44,735 bases of DNA from Deltaproteobacteria bacterium (lineage in GTDB: Bacteria; Desulfobacterota; BSN033; UBA1163), in contig JAGVBT010000103.1 in assembly GCA_020059605.1 (NCBI GenBank), positions 1 through 44,735 on the forward strand. Direction: 5' to 3'. Shown piece by piece: positions 14,710-23,393 of the stretch. The position numbers and the translations under genes were made by a program. The notes beneath the pieces are model-generated. The model saw only the letters and a list, made by a program, of their open reading frames with translations, did no database searches and had not been told where the DNA came from. Position 1 is the stretch's first letter. Every line of letters begins with the position of its first letter.

Positions 14710-15483
14710 CTATAGAATCTCCCTTAACGGTGCAACAAGAATGTTTTCTTTTTCAAATTCTTCTCTGATCTCTCTAAGAATCTCTACCGCATTCGGTGTA
14801 TCCCCATGGACCAGAATGGTATGTGCTCTCATCTCGATATCCTCCCCTGTGGTTGCGGTTATCTTGCCTTCTTTGGCAATCCGGATTGCCTTTTTCGCGG
14901 CCTCCTTCGGATCCGTATACCTTTTTTTTCGCTGCAGCACCGCCATTCCATCAGGGCCATATTCAAGATCGACCCCAACCGAGACAGCCACATTCATCCC
15001 TAACGCTTTGGCAATTTCGTAGGATGCTAAACCAGGCCTGTGGACAAAAATTAATTCAGGATGGATTTCCTTTATTGCTTCGATGACAGCCCGTGCGATC
15101 GCTTCGTTTTTGGCAGCAACAGAGGAAAGCGCTCCATGCAGCCATACATGCTGAAGCTCCATCCCCTCTCTTTCGACAAAGGCTTTCAATGCTCCGACCT
15201 GATAAAGGATGTAGTTTCTTGCTTCTTCTGGTGCGATCTCCATCTTGCGCCTCCCAAAACCCAGGAGGTCAGGGAATCCGGGGTGAGCACCGACTGCCAC
15301 TCCGTTCTTCTTTGCTAATTTCACCGTATGGGCCATGACCATTGGATCCCCTGCATGGAAGCCACAGGCTACGTTTGCCGAACTGATGTACCGCATGATC
15401 TCTTCATCATTTCCCATTTTGTAATTCCCAAAGCTTTCGCCCATATCGCAGTTCAGATCCATTTTCTTTCGAGACATCGTCAT
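14710..15483 (-). CDS. pxpA: 5-oxoprolinase-type subunit A (second, divergent set)
   Basis: A second PxpA of 257 residues. The N-terminal half is orthodox (MDLNCDMGESFG, SANVACGFHAGDP, VGAHPGFPDLLGFGRR). The second half departs from the family: the motif that reads HVKPHG(M/K)LY in E. coli PxpA and in the other copy here is HVWLHGALSS, and the DRxY...SLVPRSQSG segment is replaced by GVDLEYGPDGMAVLQRKKRY. The end motif LVHGDTPNAV is kept. The start overlaps the pxpC stop as ATGA, giving tight coupling in the order B-C-A. The changes fall in likely substrate loops, so this complex may act on a different cyclic amide or have lost activity. Confidence 0.85.
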   Translation of the reverse strand: MTMSRKKMDLNCDMGESFGNYKMGNDEEIMRYISSANVACGFHAGDPMVMAHTVKLAKKNGVAVGAHPGFPDLLGFGRRKMEIAPEEARNYILYQVGALKAFVEREGMELQHVWLHGALSSVAAKNEAIARAVIEAIKEIHPELIFVHRPGLASYEIAKALGMNVAVSVGVDLEYGPDGMAVLQRKKRYTDPKEAAKKAIRIAKEGKITATTGEDIEMRAHTILVHGDTPNAVEILREIREEFEKENILVAPLREIL

Positions 15484-16478
15484 ACTCCTCTCAGAATGTC
15501 CTCCCTAATAATACGTGCCTCTGAATCGATTAAGACTTGATAGGCTTCCTCAATTCCCACTTGTTTAAAAAAAGTCAGATCGTCCGGTTTGGATTGGCCG
15601 ATCTTCCACACGTCAGCACTGACGATCGTCGCAATCATTGCATACCCCGTCGAAGATGGCCCATCTACTCCGATCGCGATGGGTTCCTCACCCCCTGCAA
15701 TTTCGATGGCACCTAACGGGACTCCCTGACTTGGGATATTAGAGGGGTCCCCTTTTGGATCTCTTTTAACCTGATGGAAAGGTCTTGGCTTAAAATTAAA
15801 TTTAGGTCCGATATATCTGACACCAAATCGAGATGCCTTATAGGAAAGACGCCATGCTTGATTAAAAAACATTTCAATACTCTCTTCCGTAAAAAGATGA
15901 TCATGAGGCCCCAGGACGACTCTGATCTCCCATGGATCATCAAGGTGGGGCCACTTCATTTCGCTCAACCTTCTGTTCTTTAATTCACCGAGGGAAAGCA
16001 GACTATCTCCAAATGCAATCTGATCGCCTTTTTTTAGAGCTCTTCCGTTAAACCCACCAAAATTTCCTGGGAGACAAGTTGATTTACTTCCTAAAATAAC
16101 AGGCACATCAACCCCGCCGGCCACCGTTAAATAAGCCCTGCATCCCTTCAGGGAAGAGGTTTTAATGAAGGGGAAGGAAATCAGATCTCCCCTCTCAATC
16201 TCCATGGAACTCCACATCGGGATCTTTTCCTTATTGAGCATTGGACCGAGATCTGCACCTGTTACTGAAATGACCATCTTTTTTAAGGCTACCAGTTGCA
16301 GTCCGTAGAGCAGAACTTCGAGCCCTGCCTCTCCTGGGTGATTGCCCACCAGTAGATTCCCGACCTTCAACGAAAATGGATCAGCCGCCCCTGATATGGG
16401 TATTCCTATGGAGCTGTAGCCCGGCCTCCCAAGATCTTGGACGGTTGTCATGATTCCAGGATGGATGACCTTAAACAC
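15480..16478 (-). CDS. pxpC: 5-oxoprolinase-type subunit C (second set)
   Basis: A PxpC/KipA-family protein of 332 residues with HPGIMTTVQDLGRPGYSSIG at the start, SGAADPFSLKVGNLLVGN, ISVTGADLGPMLN, LGSKSTCLPGNFGGFNGRAL and PSQGVPLGAIEIAGGEEPIA. It starts with GTG at 16478, supported by AGGAAG six bases upstream, and overlaps pxpB by 8 bases; its stop overlaps pxpA by 4. It differs clearly from the copy at 9344-10306, so the two sets are not a recent duplication. Confidence 0.88.
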   Translation of the reverse strand: MFKVIHPGIMTTVQDLGRPGYSSIGIPISGAADPFSLKVGNLLVGNHPGEAGLEVLLYGLQLVALKKMVISVTGADLGPMLNKEKIPMWSSMEIERGDLISFPFIKTSSLKGCRAYLTVAGGVDVPVILGSKSTCLPGNFGGFNGRALKKGDQIAFGDSLLSLGELKNRRLSEMKWPHLDDPWEIRVVLGPHDHLFTEESIEMFFNQAWRLSYKASRFGVRYIGPKFNFKPRPFHQVKRDPKGDPSNIPSQGVPLGAIEIAGGEEPIAIGVDGPSSTGYAMIATIVSADVWKIGQSKPDDLTFFKQVGIEEAYQVLIDSEARIIREDILRGV

Positions 16479-17280
16479 GTGTTGCTTCCTGCATCAAATT
16501 TCCAGAATACGTTCCTTCTTCGATCTCATAGGGATAACTATCTACGTTCTTTTCAATCTGAAAATATTCTTTTTCCCCTAATAAAGGGATCATCCTGAGC
16601 CGATCACCTGGCCTGAAGAGGGCCGGACTATCTTTAAAGACAGGATTTTTTTGGTTGATATCAAAGATTAACAAAGGGGTCCGGCCAACCATTTTGACCC
16701 CTCCAGGAGTGTTGACGGCATAGATACAATTCCCACTTCGATGGACTCCCACGGCTCCGGGTGGCGTCCAAGTTCTGGGGATTTTTAAGTGCGGTGATCT
16801 CAGTTCCTTTCGAGAATCAAGGGCATTAAATCCAATAAGACCGGGGCTGAACCCAACGTATTTTACCCAATAGTCCGTGCTCGTATAGACCTTTACAAAT
16901 TCCTCAATGCTAACACCATTATATTCGGCAATCGATTCTAAATCTGAAGGCAATTGGTGAGCCTTCGAACATTCTCTTGTCCACCGGTCATTGAATAAAA
17001 CGGGGATCGTGATTAATCTTGAAGGGATCTCTTCATTAAGGTCTATCCCCTTCTTCTCCAATTCTTTCATACGTTCGATTAATCTATTTATTCTTATTTC
17101 AAAGGGATCATAAACGATCATCAATGCACAGGTACCAACGATAATATCAGAAATCCCTATTATTTTCTCTATTTTGATCATTTCTTTCATAAGGATTGCT
17201 TTAAAATTGAGTGACAGATCCACTTCATCTCCAAACTCAAGAATCAAAACGCGATCACCGCAAATGCGATAGAGTGCCAT
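16471..17280 (-). CDS. pxpB: 5-oxoprolinase-type subunit B (second set)
   Basis: PxpB/KipI family, 269 residues, with GDRVLILEFGDEVD, GISDIIVGTCALMIVYDPF, ITIPVLFND, YWVKYVGFSPGLIGFNALD, PRTWTPPGAVGVHRSGNCIY and TPGGVKMVGRTPL. It has a longer C-terminal tail than the first copy. The ATG at 17280 is preferred over the GTG three codons upstream because GGGGAG lies eight bases before the ATG but directly abuts the GTG. It follows the AOR gene closely, suggesting that both belong to one transcript. Confidence 0.87.
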   Translation of the reverse strand: MALYRICGDRVLILEFGDEVDLSLNFKAILMKEMIKIEKIIGISDIIVGTCALMIVYDPFEIRINRLIERMKELEKKGIDLNEEIPSRLITIPVLFNDRWTRECSKAHQLPSDLESIAEYNGVSIEEFVKVYTSTDYWVKYVGFSPGLIGFNALDSRKELRSPHLKIPRTWTPPGAVGVHRSGNCIYAVNTPGGVKMVGRTPLLIFDINQKNPVFKDSPALFRPGDRLRMIPLLGEKEYFQIEKNVDSYPYEIEEGTYSGNLMQEATRV

Positions 17281-17326
17281 TTTGCTCACTCCCCAAGAAA
17301 CCCTTCTACCCTCAAGGTTCCTTATT

Positions 17327-19141
17327 TCACCAATCGATGAATTCGCTTATACCCAATTCTTCTAATCTCTCTTTTGTTGGCTTTCCTTCTTTGTCCCAAC
17401 CTCTCAGGGCATAATATTCCGGCAACATCTCGTCCAAGGGGACGATATTCCCTCTGGATGGGCTATCTGGCATCGGTTCGAATAAAGATCGGAAAGGCAA
17501 CGTATCATCTCTTTTGCTAAATCCTTCTCGAAGATTGAAAAGCCTCTCGGCTGTATAGATCCGATGGGTTTGATTCTCAATCTCCTCCGGAGTGTAATTC
17601 CAGCCTGTGACAGCGGAAAGAAATTGCATCCGAGAAAGGTTAGTCAAACCGTAACGAGAAAAGGAGCAGTAAACTAAAGAATCCATCAGGCAATAGGAAT
17701 TCTGATTTTCAACAACGATCTTTGCCTTTCCTTTACCAGTAAGAGGGTTTTTCATCTCTTCTCGGAAGGTAGGCCCGAGGGAATGATTGGCTCCAGTAGA
17801 GGCCGTTGCAAAAAGGAGGCCCATCCCTACCACACTGCGGGGTTCGAAAGAGGCGAATTCCTGCCCTTTGCTGTGCATTGCAAACTTTTCAGCCTCTCGA
17901 CCTAACTCTTGTGAAAAGGCCTTCACCCCCTCCGCAAGCTTGTTTCCCAAGCCTTCCCTTTTTGCAATTCGATCAACGAGACTGAGAAGAACATTAGCAT
18001 CCCCGAATCTTACCTCCATTCCGTCCGTATCCTGCTTTGTTAAAATTCCTTTATGAAAAGACTCCATCGCATAAGCGATCACATTCCCCGTGGAGATTGT
18101 ATCCATCCCAAACTCATTGCAGAGATAATTTGCCCGAGCCACCACTTCGATATCCGAAATGCCACAATTCGATCCAAGAAGCCCTATCGTCTCGTACTGG
18201 GGACCTTGAAGAACCGTCCCTGCATAGGGCCCTTCTCTTATGAGGCTTAGTTTTCCGCATGGGAGCGCACAGGCAAAACATGATTCATCATGGATCACAA
18301 TTTTTTCTTTCATTGTCTCCGCTATCAATCCCTCTATTCCTTCGAATTCTCCTCTGGAAAAATTCTTCACGGGGATGACACCTAATTCATGAGCCACTGC
18401 CACCGTGGCCGTGGTCCCATATTTAATCCTTGCGGGGGAAGCTGGATCATTTTTTATCGCCTTATACGCCTCTACCAAAAGACTTTTAAAACGAAGTAGG
18501 TCTGCAACTTCTACATTGCCTGTTCCCCTCACCGCAATGGCCTTTAGGTTCTTCGAACCCAGCACCGCCCCTGTTCCACCTCTGGCAGCAGCCCGCGATT
18601 CATGGATAACGCTTGCAAATCTCACCCTCTTCTCGCCTGCTGGTCCGATGGAAATTACTCTGACCGTCTTATCCTTTAATTCTTCCTTGATCAAACTTTC
18701 CGTCTCGCCTGTTGGTTTTCCCCACAGGTGAACGGCGTTCCGGATCTCAACTTTTTCATCATCGATAAAAATATAGACTGGTTTTTGAGATCTCCCTTCG
18801 ATGATTATTCCGTCGTAACCTGCAAACTTGAGCTCAGGGGCCCATTGCCCGCCACTGACGGCACGCGTGAAGGTTCCCGAGAGCGGCGACTTCGTTAAAA
18901 TAACGAATCTCGGTGAATAAGGAGTGAGTGTTCCTTGGAGCGGGCCGGTTAGAAAAAAGATTTTATTCTCAGGAGAAAAGGGATCAACTCTGCTTCCCAA
19001 CTCTTTTAATAAAAGATAGCCGCCCCATCCCCTTCCTCCCCAATATTTCCGGGCGACCTCCTCATCAAGTTTTTCGATCTTGACCTTTCCTTGGGATAGG
19101 TCAATTCTCAGGTATCTTCCTTGATAACCTCCTTGAAACAT
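17327..19141 (-). CDS. Aldehyde:ferredoxin oxidoreductase family protein
   Basis: AOR enzymes carry a tungsto-bispterin cofactor and one 4Fe-4S cluster and interconvert aldehydes and acids with ferredoxin. The 605 residues cover all three AOR domains: GGRGWGGYLLLKELG, PYSPRFVILTKSPLSGTFTR and GYDGIIIEG (N-terminal), the cluster motif CFACALPC at Cys288, 291 and 295, QYETIGLLGSNCGI, and the fourth ligand in NSYCLMDSLVYC. Start at 19141 is set by AAGGAG and by alignment; the longer frame overlaps the ferredoxin gene. The adjacent four-cluster ferredoxin gene is its likely electron partner. Whether it is a tungsten enzyme, and which aldehyde or acid it uses, is unknown; reduction of an activated ring acid is possible but speculative. 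Confidence 0.88.
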   Translation of the reverse strand: MFQGGYQGRYLRIDLSQGKVKIEKLDEEVARKYWGGRGWGGYLLLKELGSRVDPFSPENKIFFLTGPLQGTLTPYSPRFVILTKSPLSGTFTRAVSGGQWAPELKFAGYDGIIIEGRSQKPVYIFIDDEKVEIRNAVHLWGKPTGETESLIKEELKDKTVRVISIGPAGEKRVRFASVIHESRAAARGGTGAVLGSKNLKAIAVRGTGNVEVADLLRFKSLLVEAYKAIKNDPASPARIKYGTTATVAVAHELGVIPVKNFSRGEFEGIEGLIAETMKEKIVIHDESCFACALPCGKLSLIREGPYAGTVLQGPQYETIGLLGSNCGISDIEVVARANYLCNEFGMDTISTGNVIAYAMESFHKGILTKQDTDGMEVRFGDANVLLSLVDRIAKREGLGNKLAEGVKAFSQELGREAEKFAMHSKGQEFASFEPRSVVGMGLLFATASTGANHSLGPTFREEMKNPLTGKGKAKIVVENQNSYCLMDSLVYCSFSRYGLTNLSRMQFLSAVTGWNYTPEEIENQTHRIYTAERLFNLREGFSKRDDTLPFRSLFEPMPDSPSRGNIVPLDEMLPEYYALRGWDKEGKPTKERLEELGISEFIDW

Positions 19142-19160
19142 GCTCCTTGTCCTCCTCCTC

Positions 19161-19577
19161 TCAAAAAACCAATGCTTCCGTAGGGCAATTGGCAACGCAC
19201 GAAGGTCTCCCCCCACACAGGTCGCACTTCCTCGCAAAGCCTTCCCGGCCATCAACAGCGATCATGCCGAAGGAGCAGGCGTCTACACAGAGTCCGCAGG
19301 CCGTACACTTCTTGTTGTCGACAACCCATGCTCCGGTCGCTTCTTTTTTGATCGCTCCTTCAGGGCAGGCCTCTGCGCAGGGAGCAGGATCGCACTGGAG
19401 GCAGACGATGGGCACATCAATCTCGGAGGCTTTTATCCATTCCGCCGGCACACGGTTTATCTCTACTCGTAACAATGCCCTTCTTGGGTTGAAAAGACCA
19501 AGATGGACCATGCTGCACGCCATTTCACAAATTCGACAGCCACAACACTTTTCCGAATCAACATTTAGAGGAGCCAT
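19161..19577 (-). CDS. Four-cluster 4Fe-4S ferredoxin subunit
   Basis: This 138-residue protein has sixteen cysteines in four clusters in the order of DmsB/HycB-type electron-transfer subunits: CCGCRICEMAC, CLQCDPAPCAEACP, CTACGLCVDAC and CDLCGGRPSCVANCP. No signal peptide, so cytoplasmic. It ends 19 bases before the AOR start and is the obvious electron carrier for it; similar small subunits accompany AOR in aromatic-degrading bacteria. Electrons would pass on to a flavoprotein or soluble ferredoxin. Confidence 0.88.
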   Translation of the reverse strand: MAPLNVDSEKCCGCRICEMACSMVHLGLFNPRRALLRVEINRVPAEWIKASEIDVPIVCLQCDPAPCAEACPEGAIKKEATGAWVVDNKKCTACGLCVDACSFGMIAVDGREGFARKCDLCGGRPSCVANCPTEALVF

Positions 19578-19649
19578 AGGATGCCCTTTCTTAGGGATTT
19601 ATCCCCCTTATCTCCTTAAGCTCAATTTTAAGCTTTAACCAAGAATTTC

Positions 19650-21599
19650 TTATAGTTCACGGGCGATTTTTGACCCCTCATAAATTGCTTCCATCGCGTT
19701 TCTTGCCTTCACACAGTCTCCTATGGTAAAGATTTTGCCTTTTTTCTTTGCTTTTATCGCATTCCAGAGGGAATCATTTGACACTGCGCCTGTGGCAAGA
19801 ATTACCGTGTCCACTTTCAGGATCTTTTTAGTCCATCCCTGGTGAAGGTAAACAACACCTTCCTCATCGATCTCCGTCGCCTTTGCATTGAGAAGAACTT
19901 CCACCCCTTTTTCCGTAAACCGATCTTCGAAATAGATCCGGTTCGCATTTCCTGTATCCGCAGCCATCGTATCAAGCATCTCTAAGATGATGACCTCTTT
20001 CCCTTTCTCCAACAGGTAGTCTGCTGTCTCTAACCCCACAAGGCCCGCTCCCACCACGACGACTCTATTTCCAATTGTCGTGTTTCCTGACAACACATCG
20101 GTGGCGTAAACCACATTCTTCCGGCGGATTCCCTTGATCTTAGGAATGAGAGGGGACGCTCCTGTGGCTAACACAATCGCATCAACATTGAGTCGGTCGA
20201 TCATTGCGGGAGTGACCTTTTTCCCCAGTTCGGTAGTAACACCCAGCTTCTTCACCTGACAGATGAGGTAATCGGTCACCTTTCCAAGTTCATCGCGGTG
20301 GGGCGGTACCCGCCCTACCCTAATCTGCCCGCTCAATTCTTTCTCCTTCTCATAAATTGTTACTTGATGGCCTCTTAGAGCAGCAACCCTTGCAGCCTCC
20401 AACCCCGCTGGCCCTCCTCCGATGATCGCTATCCTCTTCGGCTTCTCAGCCTTTACGATTTTGAATTCCCTCTCTCTTCCGATTTCAGGATTTTGCAAAC
20501 AGGTGAATGGCTTCATTTTGTGCAGCGTATCGATACATCCTTGGTTACAACCGATACATTCCCGGATTTCATCGAACCTGCCTTCTTGAGCCTTTTGAGG
20601 CCATTGAGGATCACTCAATAGGCCTCTTCCCAACGCCACCAGATCGGCCTTGCCTTCTTCAATGACTTTCGCTGCTCGCACAGGTTCAATGATTCGGCCG
20701 ATGGTAGCAACAGGAATGTTCACATCCTCTTTGATCAAAGCGGAAAGATGGATGTTGACAAAGTCAGGAATTGACATGGGTGGTATCATCATGTAGGGTC
20801 GCGATTCATGGAGTCCTACGGAGGCAATAATGGCATCGGCACCTTCTTCCGCTGCAAACTTGGCTACCACTTTAGCCTCGTCAGGGGTGATGCCCCCCTC
20901 CACGTAATCGTGGATATTAAGTTTCACGAGAACAGGAAAATCCGCTCCGGCTTTCTTCTTCACATCCCGAATGATTTCGCGCAAAAAGGTAGACCTTCCG
21001 ATCACGTCTCCCCCATACCGATCAGTCCTTTTATTGGAATAGCCTGACAGAAACTGAGTAATCAAGTATCCATGGGCTCCATGGATTTCAACGGTGTCGA
21101 ATCCTCCCTCCCGTGCCCTTCTTCCAGCATCGCCAAATTTTGATACCATCGCCTCGATCTCTTCCAATGTCATTTCCCTTGGAATCTCGATCTTCTTGGT
21201 GATAGCCCGATATCGTGAAACCAGATCCGTGGGACCAATGGGTTGGAGCCCGGTAATTTCCGAAGAACATTCTCTCCCTCCGTGGAAAATTTGAAGGGAG
21301 ATTTTTCCTCCAACCCCATGGACCGCATCCGTAAGGCGTTTATATCCGGGGATCAGCTTATCATCATAAGCACCCAGGCCATCGATGATTCGCTTCCCCT
21401 CCAGAGAGACGTGGGAGCTCTCTGTCACATTTAAGGCACATCCGCCCTTGGCGATGTTGACATGGTAATCGATCAAGCGATCCGTTACATAACCCTCCCG
21501 GTTGGCAAAGTTTGTAACCATGGCCGCCATGATGACCCTGTTCTTCAACTCCAATCGTCCAACTTTTATTGGTTCAAACAATTTTTTTACATCGGCCAT
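19650..21599 (-). CDS. FadH-type flavin/iron-sulfur enoate reductase (copy 1)
   Basis: A 649-residue old-yellow-enzyme fusion like 2,4-dienoyl-CoA reductase: an FMN-binding TIM barrel (LFEPIKVGRLELKNRVIMAA, EIHGAHGYLITQFLSGYSNKR, VALGRGLLSDPQW), a cluster-binding linker CIGCNQGC...C with C-x2-C-x3-C-x11-C spacing, then an FAD/NAD half (IAIIGGGPAGLEAARVAALR; VVVVGAGLVGLETADYL). It would use NAD(P)H to reduce an activated C=C bond, or run in reverse. The EIHGAHGYL motif keeps the acidic/His pair common to the family. GAAGGAGG precedes the ATG. It neighbours the AOR/ferredoxin genes. Exact substrate unknown. Confidence 0.88.
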   Translation of the reverse strand: MADVKKLFEPIKVGRLELKNRVIMAAMVTNFANREGYVTDRLIDYHVNIAKGGCALNVTESSHVSLEGKRIIDGLGAYDDKLIPGYKRLTDAVHGVGGKISLQIFHGGRECSSEITGLQPIGPTDLVSRYRAITKKIEIPREMTLEEIEAMVSKFGDAGRRAREGGFDTVEIHGAHGYLITQFLSGYSNKRTDRYGGDVIGRSTFLREIIRDVKKKAGADFPVLVKLNIHDYVEGGITPDEAKVVAKFAAEEGADAIIASVGLHESRPYMMIPPMSIPDFVNIHLSALIKEDVNIPVATIGRIIEPVRAAKVIEEGKADLVALGRGLLSDPQWPQKAQEGRFDEIRECIGCNQGCIDTLHKMKPFTCLQNPEIGREREFKIVKAEKPKRIAIIGGGPAGLEAARVAALRGHQVTIYEKEKELSGQIRVGRVPPHRDELGKVTDYLICQVKKLGVTTELGKKVTPAMIDRLNVDAIVLATGASPLIPKIKGIRRKNVVYATDVLSGNTTIGNRVVVVGAGLVGLETADYLLEKGKEVIILEMLDTMAADTGNANRIYFEDRFTEKGVEVLLNAKATEIDEEGVVYLHQGWTKKILKVDTVILATGAVSNDSLWNAIKAKKKGKIFTIGDCVKARNAMEAIYEGSKIAREL

Positions 21600-21644
21600 T
21601 GATGCCTCCTTCTTGTTCTATAAGATATAGTCTCTCACTCTCAT

Positions 21645-22547
21645 TCACTTCTTCTCGCTTCTCACTTCCACACCCGCCAGTTTCTCAAAGGGGCGTATGA
21701 CGGCGGGATGGTATTTCTTGCCCTCTCCGCTTGCCCCTGCAAGAATATAGTGCTGAGCAGCGAGGGCTGCAAAATGCATGGGAACCCGCAAAGCAGAGCC
21801 TGTGGATAGAGCCAGCCCCAAATCTTTCAGCATATAATCCACCGGGAAGACCCCTTCTTCGAACTTCCCCTTTAGCACATGATTCTTATAGTGATTCTGC
21901 AGGACAAAACTGTTTCCAGATCCACTCGATAGGGCCTCAAAAAGAATGTCTGGGTGAACTCCAGCCTTAACACCCAGGACCATTGCCTCGGCCAATGCCG
22001 CCGTGGTTGTCGCAACCATTAGATTATTAACGATCTTACAGACCTCTCCAGCACCGATATCGCCAACATGATAGATGTCGGTACCCATTACCTGTAAAAT
22101 CGGTCTGCACTTTTCGAAAACATCCTTCTTCCCGCCCACATAAATCACCAAGGTCCCTGCAATGGCTGCGGCTACACCCCTTGCTACAGGTGCATCCAGC
22201 ATTTCGACTTCCTTCTCTTTCAAAATCACTGCTATCTCACGAGTCATGATGGGATCGATGGTACTCATATCGATGAGAGTCGACCCTTTCTGAAGGCCCT
22301 CGATGAAACCATTCTTTCCGAGTACAGCCTCTCTCACATCCGGAGAGGATGGAAGCATGGTAATAATAATTGGGCATCCCTCCGCCACCTCTTTACAGGA
22401 ATTCGCTCCTTCCGCCCCTAAAGCTCTCAAAGGTTCCATCTTCTCTGAAAAGAGATCGAAAACAACCAAGGGAAAACCCTTCTTGATCAAATTGGTCGCC
22501 ATCGGTTTTCCCATCGCACCCAACCCAATAAAACCAATCCTTTCCAT
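21645..22547 (-). CDS. Beta-hydroxyacid dehydrogenase (HIBADH/GarR family)
   Basis: The 300-residue protein has the family's three signatures: FIGLGAMGKPMATNL at the NAD(P)-binding N-terminus, DAPVARGVAAAIAG (usually DAPVSGG) for substrate binding, and GAGEVCKIVNNLM carrying the catalytic lysine. It would oxidise a beta-hydroxy acid such as 3-hydroxyisobutyrate or reduce a semialdehyde, making it a plausible partner of the aldehyde-handling AOR. AGGAGG precedes the ATG. Confidence 0.87.
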   Translation of the reverse strand: MERIGFIGLGAMGKPMATNLIKKGFPLVVFDLFSEKMEPLRALGAEGANSCKEVAEGCPIIITMLPSSPDVREAVLGKNGFIEGLQKGSTLIDMSTIDPIMTREIAVILKEKEVEMLDAPVARGVAAAIAGTLVIYVGGKKDVFEKCRPILQVMGTDIYHVGDIGAGEVCKIVNNLMVATTTAALAEAMVLGVKAGVHPDILFEALSSGSGNSFVLQNHYKNHVLKGKFEEGVFPVDYMLKDLGLALSTGSALRVPMHFAALAAQHYILAGASGEGKKYHPAVIRPFEKLAGVEVRSEKK

Positions 22548-22598
22548 CTTCCCACCTCCTGATAAAAATAGCCTCTAAAAGCAAACCATCCTAATTCA

Positions 22599-23339
22599 TT
22601 ATGGAATGCTCTTTATCTCCAGTAACTCAGGATCATGAAGGGCCAAGATGATGTCCGCTCTTTCTTTTATCTTCAGAATACTTTCATAGGCTTTCACGGC
22701 ATCGACCATGATACCAGGGAGCACCACAGGATGGCCAGCCATCGGATGGGTCCTTTTCGGGTTAAAGTTTTCTTTGATGGAGCAAAAACCACTGATGATA
22801 GCTTTTCCATTTTCAGTTTGAATGGAAACAGCCTGCCCTCCTAAACTATGGCCTGGGACTTGGATGAGTTCGATTCCCTCAAATAATTCACGATCCCCTT
22901 TAACCACTTCAAAATTGAGGTCCTCAAAGAGTTCCTTTCGGTAAAGACTTTGAAAAGGGCCAGCGGAATGGGCAAATTTCAGCTCATCCTCCTGAATGAT
23001 CACTTTGGCATTGAAACATTTACGGGTATTGAAGCAATGATCAAAATGGAGATGGGTTTGAATTACTACATCGACCTTATCCGGAGTCAAGCCCACGGAC
23101 CCCAAAGCTTCTTCAAAACTCATGATCTGATCCATGGAGAGGTTTTTGAAATCGGGATGGTAATTCTTGTAATCCTTCATCTCAATAGCCGTATCCACAA
23201 TGATATTTTTCTCGGCTCCCCTGATATACCACAGGACAAAGGGTCGTACGATCGGTTTCCCATAGTCCATGAGGAAGGTCATAATCCCTTTTTCTCCTTC
23301 ATATTTGAGTAGAACGAGAGGTACGATCTGATAGCCCAT
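22599..23339 (-). CDS. AiiA-like metallo-beta-lactamase-fold hydrolase (copy 1)
   Basis: This 246-residue protein matches the N-acyl-homoserine-lactone lactonase branch of the MBL fold: IIVDTAI, HLHFDHCFN at 96-101 for two metal sites, VPGHSLGGQ, and a C-terminal ALHDPELLEIK. In AiiA the metal-bridging Asp sits in IDASYTKENF; here the same place reads ISGFCSIKENF, so Asp is Gly. The second copy (37600-38328) has the same change. It probably hydrolyses a lactone or thioester of the pathway rather than a signal molecule. The ATG at 23339 follows AGGAG and aligns with the second copy's start. Confidence 0.82.
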   Translation of the reverse strand: MGYQIVPLVLLKYEGEKGIMTFLMDYGKPIVRPFVLWYIRGAEKNIIVDTAIEMKDYKNYHPDFKNLSMDQIMSFEEALGSVGLTPDKVDVVIQTHLHFDHCFNTRKCFNAKVIIQEDELKFAHSAGPFQSLYRKELFEDLNFEVVKGDRELFEGIELIQVPGHSLGGQAVSIQTENGKAIISGFCSIKENFNPKRTHPMAGHPVVLPGIMVDAVKAYESILKIKERADIILALHDPELLEIKSIP

Positions 23340-23393
23340 GAGATAGCTCCTATCCATCTTGCCAAACGGTTATGTTGTATCAAGACGACCTTA

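Noticed and set aside
22599..23339. Quorum-quenching AHL lactonase
   Set aside because: The bridging Asp is missing and the context is catabolic, with no signal synthase or LuxR-type gene nearby.
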